A stretch of DNA of 64,000 bases from Palleronia aestuarii (lineage in GTDB: Bacteria > Pseudomonadota > Alphaproteobacteria > Rhodobacterales > Rhodobacteraceae), in contig NZ_QKZL01000004.1 of NCBI RefSeq assembly GCF_003253995.1, positions 62,001-126,000 of the forward strand, in the 5' to 3' direction. Shown one piece after another: positions 14,926 through 22,708 of the stretch. Each line of letters begins with the position of its first letter. The stretch's first letter is position 1. The notes under the pieces are model-generated. The model was not told the origin of the DNA, did not search any database, and saw nothing but the letters and a program-made list of their open reading frames with translations. A program made the translations under genes and the position numbers.

Positions 14926-15652
14926 GCCGGCGCACCCAGGTCAGCGCGGCCGCGACCGTCTCGAGCCGGATGCCCTGCGGCTGCAGTGGCCGGCGAATCA
15001 TCGCGACGGGAATGCCGAGATTTCGTGCCGCATCGAGTTTCGCACGGCTCGACGAGCCGCCCGCGTTCTTGACCACCAGCCAGTCGATCCCGAGCCTGTG
15101 GAAGAGCGCCTCCTCCGCGCCGACGGAGAAGGGCGGTCGGCCAAGCACCCATCCTCCGTGGGGAAACGGAAACGGCTCACCCGGCGGATCGATCCGCCGG
15201 GCGAAAAGCGTCCGGTCGGAGATCGGGGCGAAGAGCGGCAGGCTCTGACGGCCGGTGGCGAGGAACACGGTCGCATGCGGCGGAACGTGGCGTGCCGCGT
15301 CCGCCTCGTTATTGAGAAACGTCCAGGTATCGCCTTCGGCGGGGCGCCAGGCGGGCCGCAGGACCTGGGCGTACGGAATGCCTTCTTCGGTGCAGACGTC
15401 CAGGGTGCGGTGGCTCATCGCCGCGGCGAAGGGATGGGTCGCGTCGAGCACGGCACCGATCCGCTCGCGCTTGAGATAGGCCGTGAAGCCCTCGCGGCCG
15501 CCGAAGCCGCCGATTCGAGTCGGTACGCCCAGAGAGACGGGCGTCCGCGTCGCGCCCGCGAGCGAGGCCACGACCTGCATCCCGCCCTGACCCGAGACGG
15601 CGGCCGCGAGTTGCCGCGCCTCGGTCGTTCCCGCAAGGAGGAGAAGTCGCAC
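14918..15652 (-). CDS. cobK: Precorrin-6A (cobalt-precorrin-6A) reductase
   Basis: 244 aa cytoplasmic NADPH-dependent enzyme of corrin ring synthesis. The N terminus LLLAGTTEARQLA, the central DATHPFAAAMS and the C-terminal VVKNAGGSS are typical of CobK/CbiJ. The start is a GTG five bases after the cbiD stop; the longer frame shown by six-frame translation is antisense-like within cbiD and has no conservation. Next to cbiD, it supplies the reduction that follows methylation at C1. Confidence 0.88.
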   Translation of the reverse strand: MRLLLLAGTTEARQLAAAVSGQGGMQVVASLAGATRTPVSLGVPTRIGGFGGREGFTAYLKRERIGAVLDATHPFAAAMSHRTLDVCTEEGIPYAQVLRPAWRPAEGDTWTFLNNEADAARHVPPHATVFLATGRQSLPLFAPISDRTLFARRIDPPGEPFPFPHGGWVLGRPPFSVGAEEALFHRLGIDWLVVKNAGGSSSRAKLDAARNLGIPVAMIRRPLQPQGIRLETVAAALTWVRRLG

Positions 15653-15657
15653 GGAGA

Positions 15658-16704
15658 TCAGGCCCGCGCCAGGATCGTACCCCGGCGGTCGCAGACGATC
15701 ACGTCTACCGCGATGGGTGCCGCGCCGATCATGACGCGCAGCTCCTCCAGGGCATGGTCCGCCACGGCGTGGGCGAGCGGCGGGCCCGCGATCTCCAGTG
15801 CCTGCAGGACGGTCCCCGCATGCGCCACCTCCGGATTGCCGGCCCAACCGGCCAGGACGTGAAAGTCCACGGTCGAGCGCGAGGAATGCAGATCCCGCGC
15901 GCCCTGCCCGAGCTTGGCGAGCTTGGCGATGCCGCCTCCGATGGTCAAGCGATCCACCGGATGGCGCACGAGATACTTGACGAGGCCACCGACGAAATCG
16001 CCCATGTCGAGCATCGCATGGTCGGGCAGGTCGAATTCCGACTGGACCGCCTTCTCGCTCTGCGCGCCGGTGCTGCCCGCGACATGGCCGAGACCCGCGG
16101 CGCGCGCGACGTCGATGCCGCGGTGGATGGACGCGATCCAGGCGGCGCAGCTGAACGGACGGACGATCCCGGTCGTCCCGAGAATCGAGATCCCCCCCAC
16201 GATGCCCAGCCGCGGGTTCCAGGTTTTCTCGGCCAGCGCCTCGCCGCCGGGAACCGAAATGGTGATCTCGATATCGGGCTCGTATCCGTGCTCCGCGGCG
16301 AGAGCCTCGACCTCAGCGATCATCATGGAGCGCGGCACGGGGTTGATTGCGGCCTCGCCCGGAGGGATCGGCAGGCCCGGCTTCGTCACCCGTCCGACGC
16401 CGGGCCCCGCGCGGAACACGATGCCGCCGCCGGGCGAGGCGCCGACGCGTGCCACGATCAGCGCGCCATGCGTCACGTCCGGATCGTCGCCGGCATCCTT
16501 CACGATGCCCGCCTCTGCCCAGTCCGGACCCGCCTCGCAATGCGCAAGCGTCCAGACCGGAATTTCACCGCGCGGCAGGCGGATCGAGACCTCGTCGGGA
16601 AAGCGTCCGGTCCAGAAGCGCAGGAGCGCCGCCCGCACCGCGGCGGTGGCGCAGGCGCCCGTCGTCCATCCCCGGCGAAGTGGTGTTTGCGGTTGGCGCT
16701 CCAT
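15658..16704 (-). CDS. cbiD: Cobalt-precorrin-5B C1-methyltransferase
   Basis: 348 aa enzyme that transfers a methyl group from S-adenosylmethionine to C1 of the corrin precursor. The N-terminal RRGWTTGACATAA and the internal GGISILGTTGIVRPFS and GDFVGGLVKYL are hallmark CbiD segments. The start at MERQPQTPLRR places the conserved motif at the expected position near the N terminus. It heads the leftward unit cbiD-cobK-glycosylase-esterase and is divergent from cobA. The region 16705-16799 between them shows no cobalamin riboswitch (no B12 box). Confidence 0.93.
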   Translation of the reverse strand: MERQPQTPLRRGWTTGACATAAVRAALLRFWTGRFPDEVSIRLPRGEIPVWTLAHCEAGPDWAEAGIVKDAGDDPDVTHGALIVARVGASPGGGIVFRAGPGVGRVTKPGLPIPPGEAAINPVPRSMMIAEVEALAAEHGYEPDIEITISVPGGEALAEKTWNPRLGIVGGISILGTTGIVRPFSCAAWIASIHRGIDVARAAGLGHVAGSTGAQSEKAVQSEFDLPDHAMLDMGDFVGGLVKYLVRHPVDRLTIGGGIAKLAKLGQGARDLHSSRSTVDFHVLAGWAGNPEVAHAGTVLQALEIAGPPLAHAVADHALEELRVMIGAAPIAVDVIVCDRRGTILARA

Positions 16705-16799
16705 CGCCGCGACTATGGCGCCGCGCCGGGCGGGACGGAAGGGACGGGGCGCGGATGTTTCGGCTTTCGCCCCCCACGCTCGTGCGCGATAATGCCGCG

Positions 16800-17651
16800 A
16801 TGTCACCGATCCCGCCCTTGCCGCCGCATGACTGGCCCTCATTCGAGCCCGGCTGGGTCTGGCTCTGCGGCGCGGGGCCGGGCGATCCGGGACTCCTGAC
16901 CCTCCACGCGCTCAATGCGCTTCGCCAGGCTGATGTGGTCGTCTACGACGCGCTCGTGGGAGAGGCGATCCTCGACTGGGCGCCGCAGGCCCGCCACGTC
17001 TACGCCGGCAAACGCGGCGGCAAGCCCTCCGCGCAGCAACGCGACATTTCCCTGATGCTGGTCGACCTTGCGCGCGCCGGCCGCCGGGTTCTGCGCCTGA
17101 AAGGCGGGGATCCGTTCGTGTTCGGTCGCGGCGGGGAAGAGGCGCAGACGCTGGTGCAGTTCGGCGTGCCGATCCGCATCGTTCCCGGCATCAGCGCCGG
17201 GATCGGCGGGCTGGCCTATGCCGGCATCCCGGTGACCCATCGCGACGTGAACCAATCCGTGACCTTCGTGACGGGCCACGACCAGACCGGCACCGCACCC
17301 GCTGCACTCGACTGGTCGGCGATCGCGCGCGGCAGCCAGGTGATCGTCATCTACATGGGCATGAAACACCTGGGCCAGATCGCCGACGCCCTGATCGCGG
17401 CCGGCCGTCCCGAAGACGAGCCCGTGGCGATCGTATGCTCCGCGACCACCGCGCAGCAGGCCGTGCTCGAGACGACGCTCCATCGCGCCGCGCGGGACGT
17501 CGCGGAGGCCGGGATCGAGCCGCCTTCCATCATCTGCGTCGGCCGCGCGGTCCTCATGCGGCAGGCGCTCGACTGGCAGGCGATGCTGGAAGGCCAGGCG
17601 CCGCGCAATCTCGACCCCCTGGATCGCGGACGCCCGGCCGAAAGCGCGTGA
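16800..17651 (+). CDS. cobA: Uroporphyrinogen-III C-methyltransferase
   Basis: 283 aa enzyme that methylates uroporphyrinogen III twice to precorrin-2, the branch point to cobalamin and siroheme. Conserved parts are VWLCGAGPGDPGLLTLHA, LRLKGGDPFVFGRGGEEA, the GIPVTHR loop and YMGMKHL. The chosen ATG gives MSPIPPLPPHDW; an in-frame ATG at 16755 would add 15 residues, and neither has a convincing ribosome site. It is followed after seven bases by cobB. As there is no CysG dehydrogenase/chelatase domain, this is the stand-alone type. Confidence 0.93.
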   Translation: MSPIPPLPPHDWPSFEPGWVWLCGAGPGDPGLLTLHALNALRQADVVVYDALVGEAILDWAPQARHVYAGKRGGKPSAQQRDISLMLVDLARAGRRVLRLKGGDPFVFGRGGEEAQTLVQFGVPIRIVPGISAGIGGLAYAGIPVTHRDVNQSVTFVTGHDQTGTAPAALDWSAIARGSQVIVIYMGMKHLGQIADALIAAGRPEDEPVAIVCSATTAQQAVLETTLHRAARDVAEAGIEPPSIICVGRAVLMRQALDWQAMLEGQAPRNLDPLDRGRPAESA

Positions 17652-17658
17652 GCAAACA

Positions 17659-18951
17659 ATGCCCGGCCTGATCCTCGCCGCGCCCGCCTCCGGCAGCGGC
17701 AAGACAACGGTGACACTCGGCCTTCTTCGGGCCTTCCGCCGCTCGGGCGTTTCGGTCCGGGGCGCGAAGTCTGGCCCCGACTATATCGATCCGCGCTTCC
17801 ACGAGGCCGCCTGCGGCCGCCCCTGCCCCAATCTCGACGCCTGGGCGATGTCGCCCGACCGGATTCGCGCGCTCGCGGCGGGTGACGGGCTGCTTCTCGT
17901 GGAGGGCGCGATGGGCCTTTTCGACGGCGCGCCGCCGGACGGGCGCGGCGCCGTCGCGGATCTGGCGCGCATCCTGGACCTGCCCGTGATCCTCGTAGTC
18001 GATGCCGGGCGCATGGCGCAATCCGTGGCGCCGCTCGTCGCGGGGTTCGCCGCGCACGACCCCGACGTGCGGCTTGCCGGGGTCATCCTCAACAACGTGG
18101 GATCGCCCCGGCACGACGCGATGTTGCGCGCAGCACTCGCGTGTGGGCCCGTTCCCGTCTTGGGCAGCGTCGCGCGCCATGCGGGCCTTCGGCATCCGTC
18201 GCGGCATCTTGGGCTCGTCCAGGCCGAGGAACGCGGCGATCTCGAATCCTTCCTCGACGGTGCCGCGGAGATCATGGAAGCGGGCATCGATCTTCCGGCA
18301 CTCTCCGGTCTCGCCGCGCCGCTCGCACCGGCAGAACGCGTACCGGCGGCCCCGCCGCCCGGCCAGCGGATCGCGGTGGCACGCGATCAGGCATTCGCCT
18401 TTGCCTATCCCCACATCGTGGACGATTGGCGTGTGGCCGGCGCGGAACTGCACTTCTTCTCGCCGCTCGCCGACGAGAGGGTGCCGGAGGCCGATTTCGT
18501 TTATCTGCCCGGCGGCTATCCCGAACTCCATGCCGGTCGCATCGCCGGGAACGACGTCTTTCTCCGCAGCCTCGCCACTTCCGCAGAGAGCGTTCCGGTC
18601 TACGGCGAATGCGGCGGCTACATGGTCCTCGGTGCGGGGCTCGTCGATGCGGACGGCGCGCGGCACGCCATGGCCGGTCTCCTTCCGCTCGAGACGAGCT
18701 TCGCCGAACGTCGCCTGCATCTCGGATACCGAACGCTCGAGGCGCGGGAGGGACCGCTCACGGGGTGCTGGAGAGGCCACGAGTTCCACTACGCGACGGT
18801 ACTCCGCGAGGTCGGAACGCCTCTTTTTGCGGCCCGGGACGCCCTCGGCGAAGAGAGGTCGATGGGGCTCGTCGCTGGAAGCGTCTTCGGATCCTTTGCG
18901 CATCTCATCGACCGCGCGGAGCCTCTTTCCTTCGGCCCGGACGCGGCGTAG
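17659..18951 (+). CDS. cobB: Cobyrinate/hydrogenobyrinate a,c-diamide synthase
   Basis: 430 aa glutamine amidotransferase that amidates the a and c side chains of the corrin. It has an N-terminal ATP-binding domain with the P-loop-like ASGSGKTT at residues 10-17 and KSGPDYIDPRFH. The C-terminal class I amidotransferase domain carries the catalytic Cys at residue 318 (YGECGGYMVLG) and a His in GHEFHYA. It follows cobA closely and precedes an MFS transporter by nine bases. Confidence 0.93.
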   Translation: MPGLILAAPASGSGKTTVTLGLLRAFRRSGVSVRGAKSGPDYIDPRFHEAACGRPCPNLDAWAMSPDRIRALAAGDGLLLVEGAMGLFDGAPPDGRGAVADLARILDLPVILVVDAGRMAQSVAPLVAGFAAHDPDVRLAGVILNNVGSPRHDAMLRAALACGPVPVLGSVARHAGLRHPSRHLGLVQAEERGDLESFLDGAAEIMEAGIDLPALSGLAAPLAPAERVPAAPPPGQRIAVARDQAFAFAYPHIVDDWRVAGAELHFFSPLADERVPEADFVYLPGGYPELHAGRIAGNDVFLRSLATSAESVPVYGECGGYMVLGAGLVDADGARHAMAGLLPLETSFAERRLHLGYRTLEAREGPLTGCWRGHEFHYATVLREVGTPLFAARDALGEERSMGLVAGSVFGSFAHLIDRAEPLSFGPDAA

Positions 18952-18960
18952 GGCAAGGCC

Positions 18961-20163
18961 ATGACCCAAGCGCCCGCCACCGCCCGCCGCAACGTCGCGA
19001 TCCTCGTGGCTGCGCAGGCCTTCCTCGGCGCACAGATGCCGATGATCTTCGTCGTGGGCGGGCTCGCCGGGCAGTCTCTGGCCGCCAATCCCTGCTTCGC
19101 GACGCTGCCCATCTCGCTCATCGTTCTGGGCTCCATGCTTTCCGCGCAGCCGCTCGCCGCGATCATGCAGCGTTTCGGGCGCCGCACGGGCTTCTTTCTC
19201 GGTGCCGCGGGGGGCGCGCTCGGGGCGGCGGTGGGCGCGTGGGGCCTGGTTCTGCAGAGCTTTCCGGTCTTTCTCGCCGGATCGCTACTCACCGGCCTCT
19301 ACATGAGCGCGCACGGGTTCTACCGCTTCGCCGCCTCCGATACCGCGTCGGATGCGTTCCGCCCCAAGGCGATCTCCTACGTGATGGCGGGCGGGCTCGG
19401 CTCCGCGATCATCGGGCCGCAACTCGTCAAGCTGACGGCCGAAGCGATGATCGTTCCCTTCCTCGGCACTTATCTCGCGGTGATCGCGATCAACGCGCTC
19501 GGTGCCTTTCTTTTCCTCGGATTGCGCATCCCCGTACCGCCCCCGCCGGAACCCGACGCGCCGAAGGGTCGCTCCCGCGCGGAGCTTCTGCGCACACCGC
19601 GGATCGCCGTCGCGATCATCTGCGCGATGGTGAGCTACGCGCTGATGAACCTCGTCATGACCTCCACCCCGCTCGCGGTCGTCGGTTGCGGCTTCGAGAA
19701 CGCCGCCGCGGCCGATGTCGTCTCCGCCCATGTGCTCGCCATGTACGCGCCGAGCTTCTTCACCGGCCATCTCATCGCCCGGTTCGGCGTGGAGCGGATC
19801 CTGGCCACGGGCCTCGTGATCCTCGCCGCTGCGGGCGTCGTCGCGCTTTCGGGCGTCGCGCTTGGCAACTTCTTTGTCGCGCTCATACTCCTCGGCCTCG
19901 GCTGGAACTTCGGCTTCATCGGCGCGACGACGATGCTCGCGGGCGCGCACCGCCCCGAAGAGCGAGGTCAGGTTCAGGGCATGAACGACGCCATCGTCTT
20001 CGGTTGCGTGACGCTGGCGTCGCTCTCTTCGGGCGGTCTGATGAACTGCGCCGGCGGTAGCGCAGTGCAGGGATGGACGGCCGTGAACGTCGCCATGATC
20101 CCGTTCCTGACCCTCGCGGGCGCCGCGCTCCTGTGGCTTCGCCTGCGGCCCGCGCGGGCCTAA
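18961..20163 (+). CDS. Major facilitator superfamily transporter
   Basis: 400 aa, twelve predicted membrane spans. The intracellular loop motif between spans 2 and 3 reads MQRFGRRTG, the classic MFS A motif variant. There is a second-half equivalent at ARFGVERIL, and a cytoplasmic loop rich in Pro at about residues 195-210. Substrate is unknown. It starts nine bases after cobB, so it is likely in the cobA-cobB transcript, and it converges on dddL with only four bases between stops. A role in cobalt/corrinoid or in organosulfur movement is guesswork. Confidence 0.85.
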   Translation: MTQAPATARRNVAILVAAQAFLGAQMPMIFVVGGLAGQSLAANPCFATLPISLIVLGSMLSAQPLAAIMQRFGRRTGFFLGAAGGALGAAVGAWGLVLQSFPVFLAGSLLTGLYMSAHGFYRFAASDTASDAFRPKAISYVMAGGLGSAIIGPQLVKLTAEAMIVPFLGTYLAVIAINALGAFLFLGLRIPVPPPPEPDAPKGRSRAELLRTPRIAVAIICAMVSYALMNLVMTSTPLAVVGCGFENAAAADVVSAHVLAMYAPSFFTGHLIARFGVERILATGLVILAAAGVVALSGVALGNFFVALILLGLGWNFGFIGATTMLAGAHRPEERGQVQGMNDAIVFGCVTLASLSSGGLMNCAGGSAVQGWTAVNVAMIPFLTLAGAALLWLRLRPARA

Positions 20164-20167
20164 CACC

Positions 20168-20860
20168 TCAGCGCGGACGCGGGGGCCGCGACGGGCTCAG
20201 CACCATCCCCGGAGCGGACAGGCGTTCCTCCGGTCCGACCCAGGCATAGGCGAGGAGACAGGGGTCGCGTATACCGGTCGTGATCCGGTGTTCCACGCCC
20301 GCACGATTGAGGATCAGCGACCCGGGCGCATAGACGGCCGCGTCGTTCTCCGACCACGCGCCCGAGATCGAGATATAGCTCTCCTCGATCTCCTTGTGGC
20401 TGTGCTGGGGATAGGTCGTGGCCGGTGCGAACAGCACGAAGCCGAGGACGAGTTTCGTGGACAGGACCGGCCCGCGCGGCCCCACGACGTCGCAGAAGGC
20501 GTATTTCCGCGCCAGCGCCTTCGGCACCTTGGCATAACCGTATTCCCAGCAAAGCTGACCACGGACCTCCCGCATCGCGCGCGCCATTCCCTGCATCGCG
20601 GCCCGCTCTCCAAGGTCCAGCGCGCGGGCGAGATGCGCGGTGACGGGCTTCGTCTCCGGCGTGCGCTCGACGATCTCCGGATTGGAGGACAGCACGGCGG
20701 AGAGGCGGTCTCGGACCTGCTTGTTGTGCGAACGGATGGAGGCACTGCCGCCGGTCGAGCCATACCGGTAAAGCGCCTCGAACTCGCGCAGGAGGTAGAG
20801 CCAGTCGGGATGGTCCTGAAGCCGCGATACGGCCCCCGACGCGGTCTCGATATCGTTCAT
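20168..20860 (-). CDS. dddL: Dimethylsulfoniopropionate lyase DddL
   Basis: 230 aa cupin metalloenzyme that cleaves DMSP to dimethyl sulfide and acrylate. The metal-binding cupin motif is clear: YPQHSHKEIEESYISISG supplies two His, a Glu and a Tyr, and VEHRITTG supplies the third His. The family signatures PDWLYLLREFEALYRYGS and YAKVPKALARKYAFCD are also present. The length matches characterised DddL proteins. The ATG at 20860 has a GAGG site six bases upstream; an upstream GTG at 20893 would add 11 residues. The gene stands alone, without acu or prp acrylate genes in view. Confidence 0.9.
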   Translation of the reverse strand: MNDIETASGAVSRLQDHPDWLYLLREFEALYRYGSTGGSASIRSHNKQVRDRLSAVLSSNPEIVERTPETKPVTAHLARALDLGERAAMQGMARAMREVRGQLCWEYGYAKVPKALARKYAFCDVVGPRGPVLSTKLVLGFVLFAPATTYPQHSHKEIEESYISISGAWSENDAAVYAPGSLILNRAGVEHRITTGIRDPCLLAYAWVGPEERLSAPGMVLSPSRPPRPR

Positions 20861-20935
20861 GAGCAACCTCACTCGATTGGAGCCGGTCTGCACATAGGTT
20901 CGCCCGCGGCTTGGGTAAATCCCGATATTCGAACG

Positions 20936-21673
20936 TCAGCCGGAGATCGCGAGCCGTATGAGGCGCAGCCGCCGTCGCGTCTCGCTCCGCGCGAGCGTTC
21001 CCGTCTCGACTCGGGCCGGCTCCGCGACGGCGCGCGCGAGGATCGGGGCGGCTTCCGAGGCGGCGAGGGCCGCTGGCCGCGCCGGGCGGCTTACCCGTTC
21101 GATGCCGTCGAGCGCGTCGGCAGCGAGCGTCCGGATCGCCTCTTCCGAGGGATCGACGAGAGGCCTCACCCCTCTTGCCTGCAGCGCCGGAACGGCGACG
21201 AGCCAGGCCGCGAGCCCGCCCGCATAGCCAAGCGCGCGCACGGCGGCCTCGTCCCGCGCCCCGAGCGCACGGGCAGCAGCCCACATCAGCCCGCCCGCGC
21301 TGTCCTCGAGATAGGCGCGCATCTGCGCGTCGCTCGCAAAGGGTTCACGTGCGATGTCCCAGCGCCGCGCGGCCACCGCGCAATCGAGGATGCCGGCGCC
21401 TTCGGCATCGAGGACCTGAGCCAGGGGCGTCACGACCTCATGGCGACGCGGGGTCTTGCCCGCCGCGATCTCGTCGAGCGCGTCGCGCCACCATTGCAGG
21501 CGCATCTCGGCGATCATCGGCTCCTGCGTCATCCACGGAGCACGGGCGATCTCGAGGTTGAACGCATAAAGCGGAAAGAGCACCCCGCGCGCCGCGGGCG
21601 GAGCCGCCATCGCGGAACGGAAGCGATCTGGATCGCCGCGGCGGACGAGTTCGGCGCATTCGTTGACACTCAT
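20936..21673 (-). CDS. Squalene/phytoene synthase family protein (NDUFAF6-like)
   Basis: 245 aa, all-helical. The region LFPLYAFNLEIARAP, RLQWWRDALDEIAAG and the later EDSAGGLMWAAARALG correspond to the trans-isoprenyl synthase fold. The first Asp-rich motif is not intact (ALDEI in place of DxxxD). The family includes the mitochondrial complex I assembly factor NDUFAF6, so a non-enzymatic or assembly role is possible, and function is not assigned. Its ATG overlaps the methyltransferase stop (ATGA), so the two are made together. Confidence 0.75.
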   Translation of the reverse strand: MSVNECAELVRRGDPDRFRSAMAAPPAARGVLFPLYAFNLEIARAPWMTQEPMIAEMRLQWWRDALDEIAAGKTPRRHEVVTPLAQVLDAEGAGILDCAVAARRWDIAREPFASDAQMRAYLEDSAGGLMWAAARALGARDEAAVRALGYAGGLAAWLVAVPALQARGVRPLVDPSEEAIRTLAADALDGIERVSRPARPAALAASEAAPILARAVAEPARVETGTLARSETRRRLRLIRLAISG

Positions 21674-22380
21674 GAGGGCTGCACCAGAAGAAGGGCGTAG
21701 GCGATGTCGTCACGACCGGCGCGCCACGCCGCGATCTCGCGCTCCGCGGCATCGAGCACCTCCGCCATCTCGCCCGTCGCCTCCGGGCGATCCGCCGCGA
21801 TACGTGCTTCGAGGGGCCGGAAATAGGCCTCCCACGCTTCGCCTCGCACGAAGCGCACGGCCCGGGTTTCGTAGCCGGCCGCCGCGACCCTGGCCTTCAG
21901 CCCGTCAATCCCGGTGATGGAGGGGTATTCCTCCGACCAGAAGGCCCGTGCGGCATCAGAAGGTGGATCGGTGAGGTAGCATGGCTCCGAGAACGCGATC
22001 GTGCCGCCTTCCGAGAGCGCGCTTCGCCAGCCGCGAAGCCCCTCCGTCACGCCCAGGAAATAGAGCGCGCCGGCACACCAGATAAAGTCGTAGGGACCGT
22101 TCGGCGTCGCCATGTCGCCCTCCCGGATCTCGACCTTCGGCATGTCGCGCGTCCTGTCCTTCGCGGCCCGGACGAAAGCGGGGGCCTGCTCGATCCCGAC
22201 GATCCGCGCCTGCGGGCGCAGCCGCGCGAGCGTGACCGTATCCGCCCCCGTCCCGCATCCGGCATCGCAAATCCGCGCATCCGCCGAGAGATCGACTTCG
22301 TCCAGTGCCCAGGCCACGTCCTCAGGAAGGCCCGGCCCCTGCCGGTCGAGGGTGGAATAAAGCTCGAGGAAGGCGTTCAT
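21670..22380 (-). CDS. Class I SAM-dependent methyltransferase
   Basis: 236 aa soluble protein with a Rossmann-type methyltransferase fold. Motif I is ICDAGCGTGADTVTLA, the motif II acidic residue is in IVGIEQAP, and the post-I region reads REGDMATP. The substrate is unknown; the layout resembles trans-aconitate or small-molecule methyltransferases. The ATG at 22380 (MNAFLELYSTLDRQG) is chosen because the longer frame upstream is not protein-like. It is first in a two-gene unit with the squalene/phytoene synthase-like gene. Confidence 0.8.
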   Translation of the reverse strand: MNAFLELYSTLDRQGPGLPEDVAWALDEVDLSADARICDAGCGTGADTVTLARLRPQARIVGIEQAPAFVRAAKDRTRDMPKVEIREGDMATPNGPYDFIWCAGALYFLGVTEGLRGWRSALSEGGTIAFSEPCYLTDPPSDAARAFWSEEYPSITGIDGLKARVAAAGYETRAVRFVRGEAWEAYFRPLEARIAADRPEATGEMAEVLDAAEREIAAWRAGRDDIAYALLLVQPS

Positions 22381-22708
22381 GAACCCGGCTCTTGCGGCGT
22401 GCGACCGGCCACAGAGCATGCGGCCGTTCCGAGCCAAGGTGAACCGCGCAAAACACGATCCGGCTGTACATTCGATTGATCGGGCATCCGGCCTGCGATG
22501 TGGCAAGATCGGATCGGCGGATCAAGCCCTGCCGTGAAAATGTCGCGGGGGAAGCCCGCAGGCGAAAAGGCAGGCGCACTGCGCCTGCCCCCGCTCCGGC
22601 ACGCGATGGAACAACGATCCCGAAGCGCCCTCATCACTCTTGACGGACATGGTTCACGCTGGGGCAAGTTGGTTAAAAAAGTACAAACGTGTTTCGGATC
22701 GCGGGGAT
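22381..22708. other. 328-base non-coding gap
   Basis: It lies between the ABC-F gene and the methyltransferase, both on the minus strand. It should hold the methyltransferase promoter near 22400-22500 and the 3' end of the ABC-F transcript. Apart from the strong hairpin listed separately I see no protein-like frame, tRNA or known RNA element. An AT-rich run with six A residues occurs near 22675. Confidence 0.5.
22569..22589 (-). terminator. Rho-independent terminator after the ABC-F gene
   Basis: An eight-base-pair stem GGCAGGCG / CGCCTGCC with a five-base loop. Read on the minus strand it is followed at once by TTTT, the expected arrangement for an intrinsic terminator of the leftward ABC-F transcript, about 120 bases past its stop codon. 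Confidence 0.7.

Noticed and set aside
16705-16799. Cobalamin riboswitch between cbiD and cobA
   Set aside because: The 95 bases are too short and no B12 box could be found; the strand-divergent layout also leaves no room.
22590-22708. tRNA or small RNA in the gap after the ABC-F gene
   Set aside because: No cloverleaf or conserved T-loop sequence was seen; only the terminator hairpin is supported.
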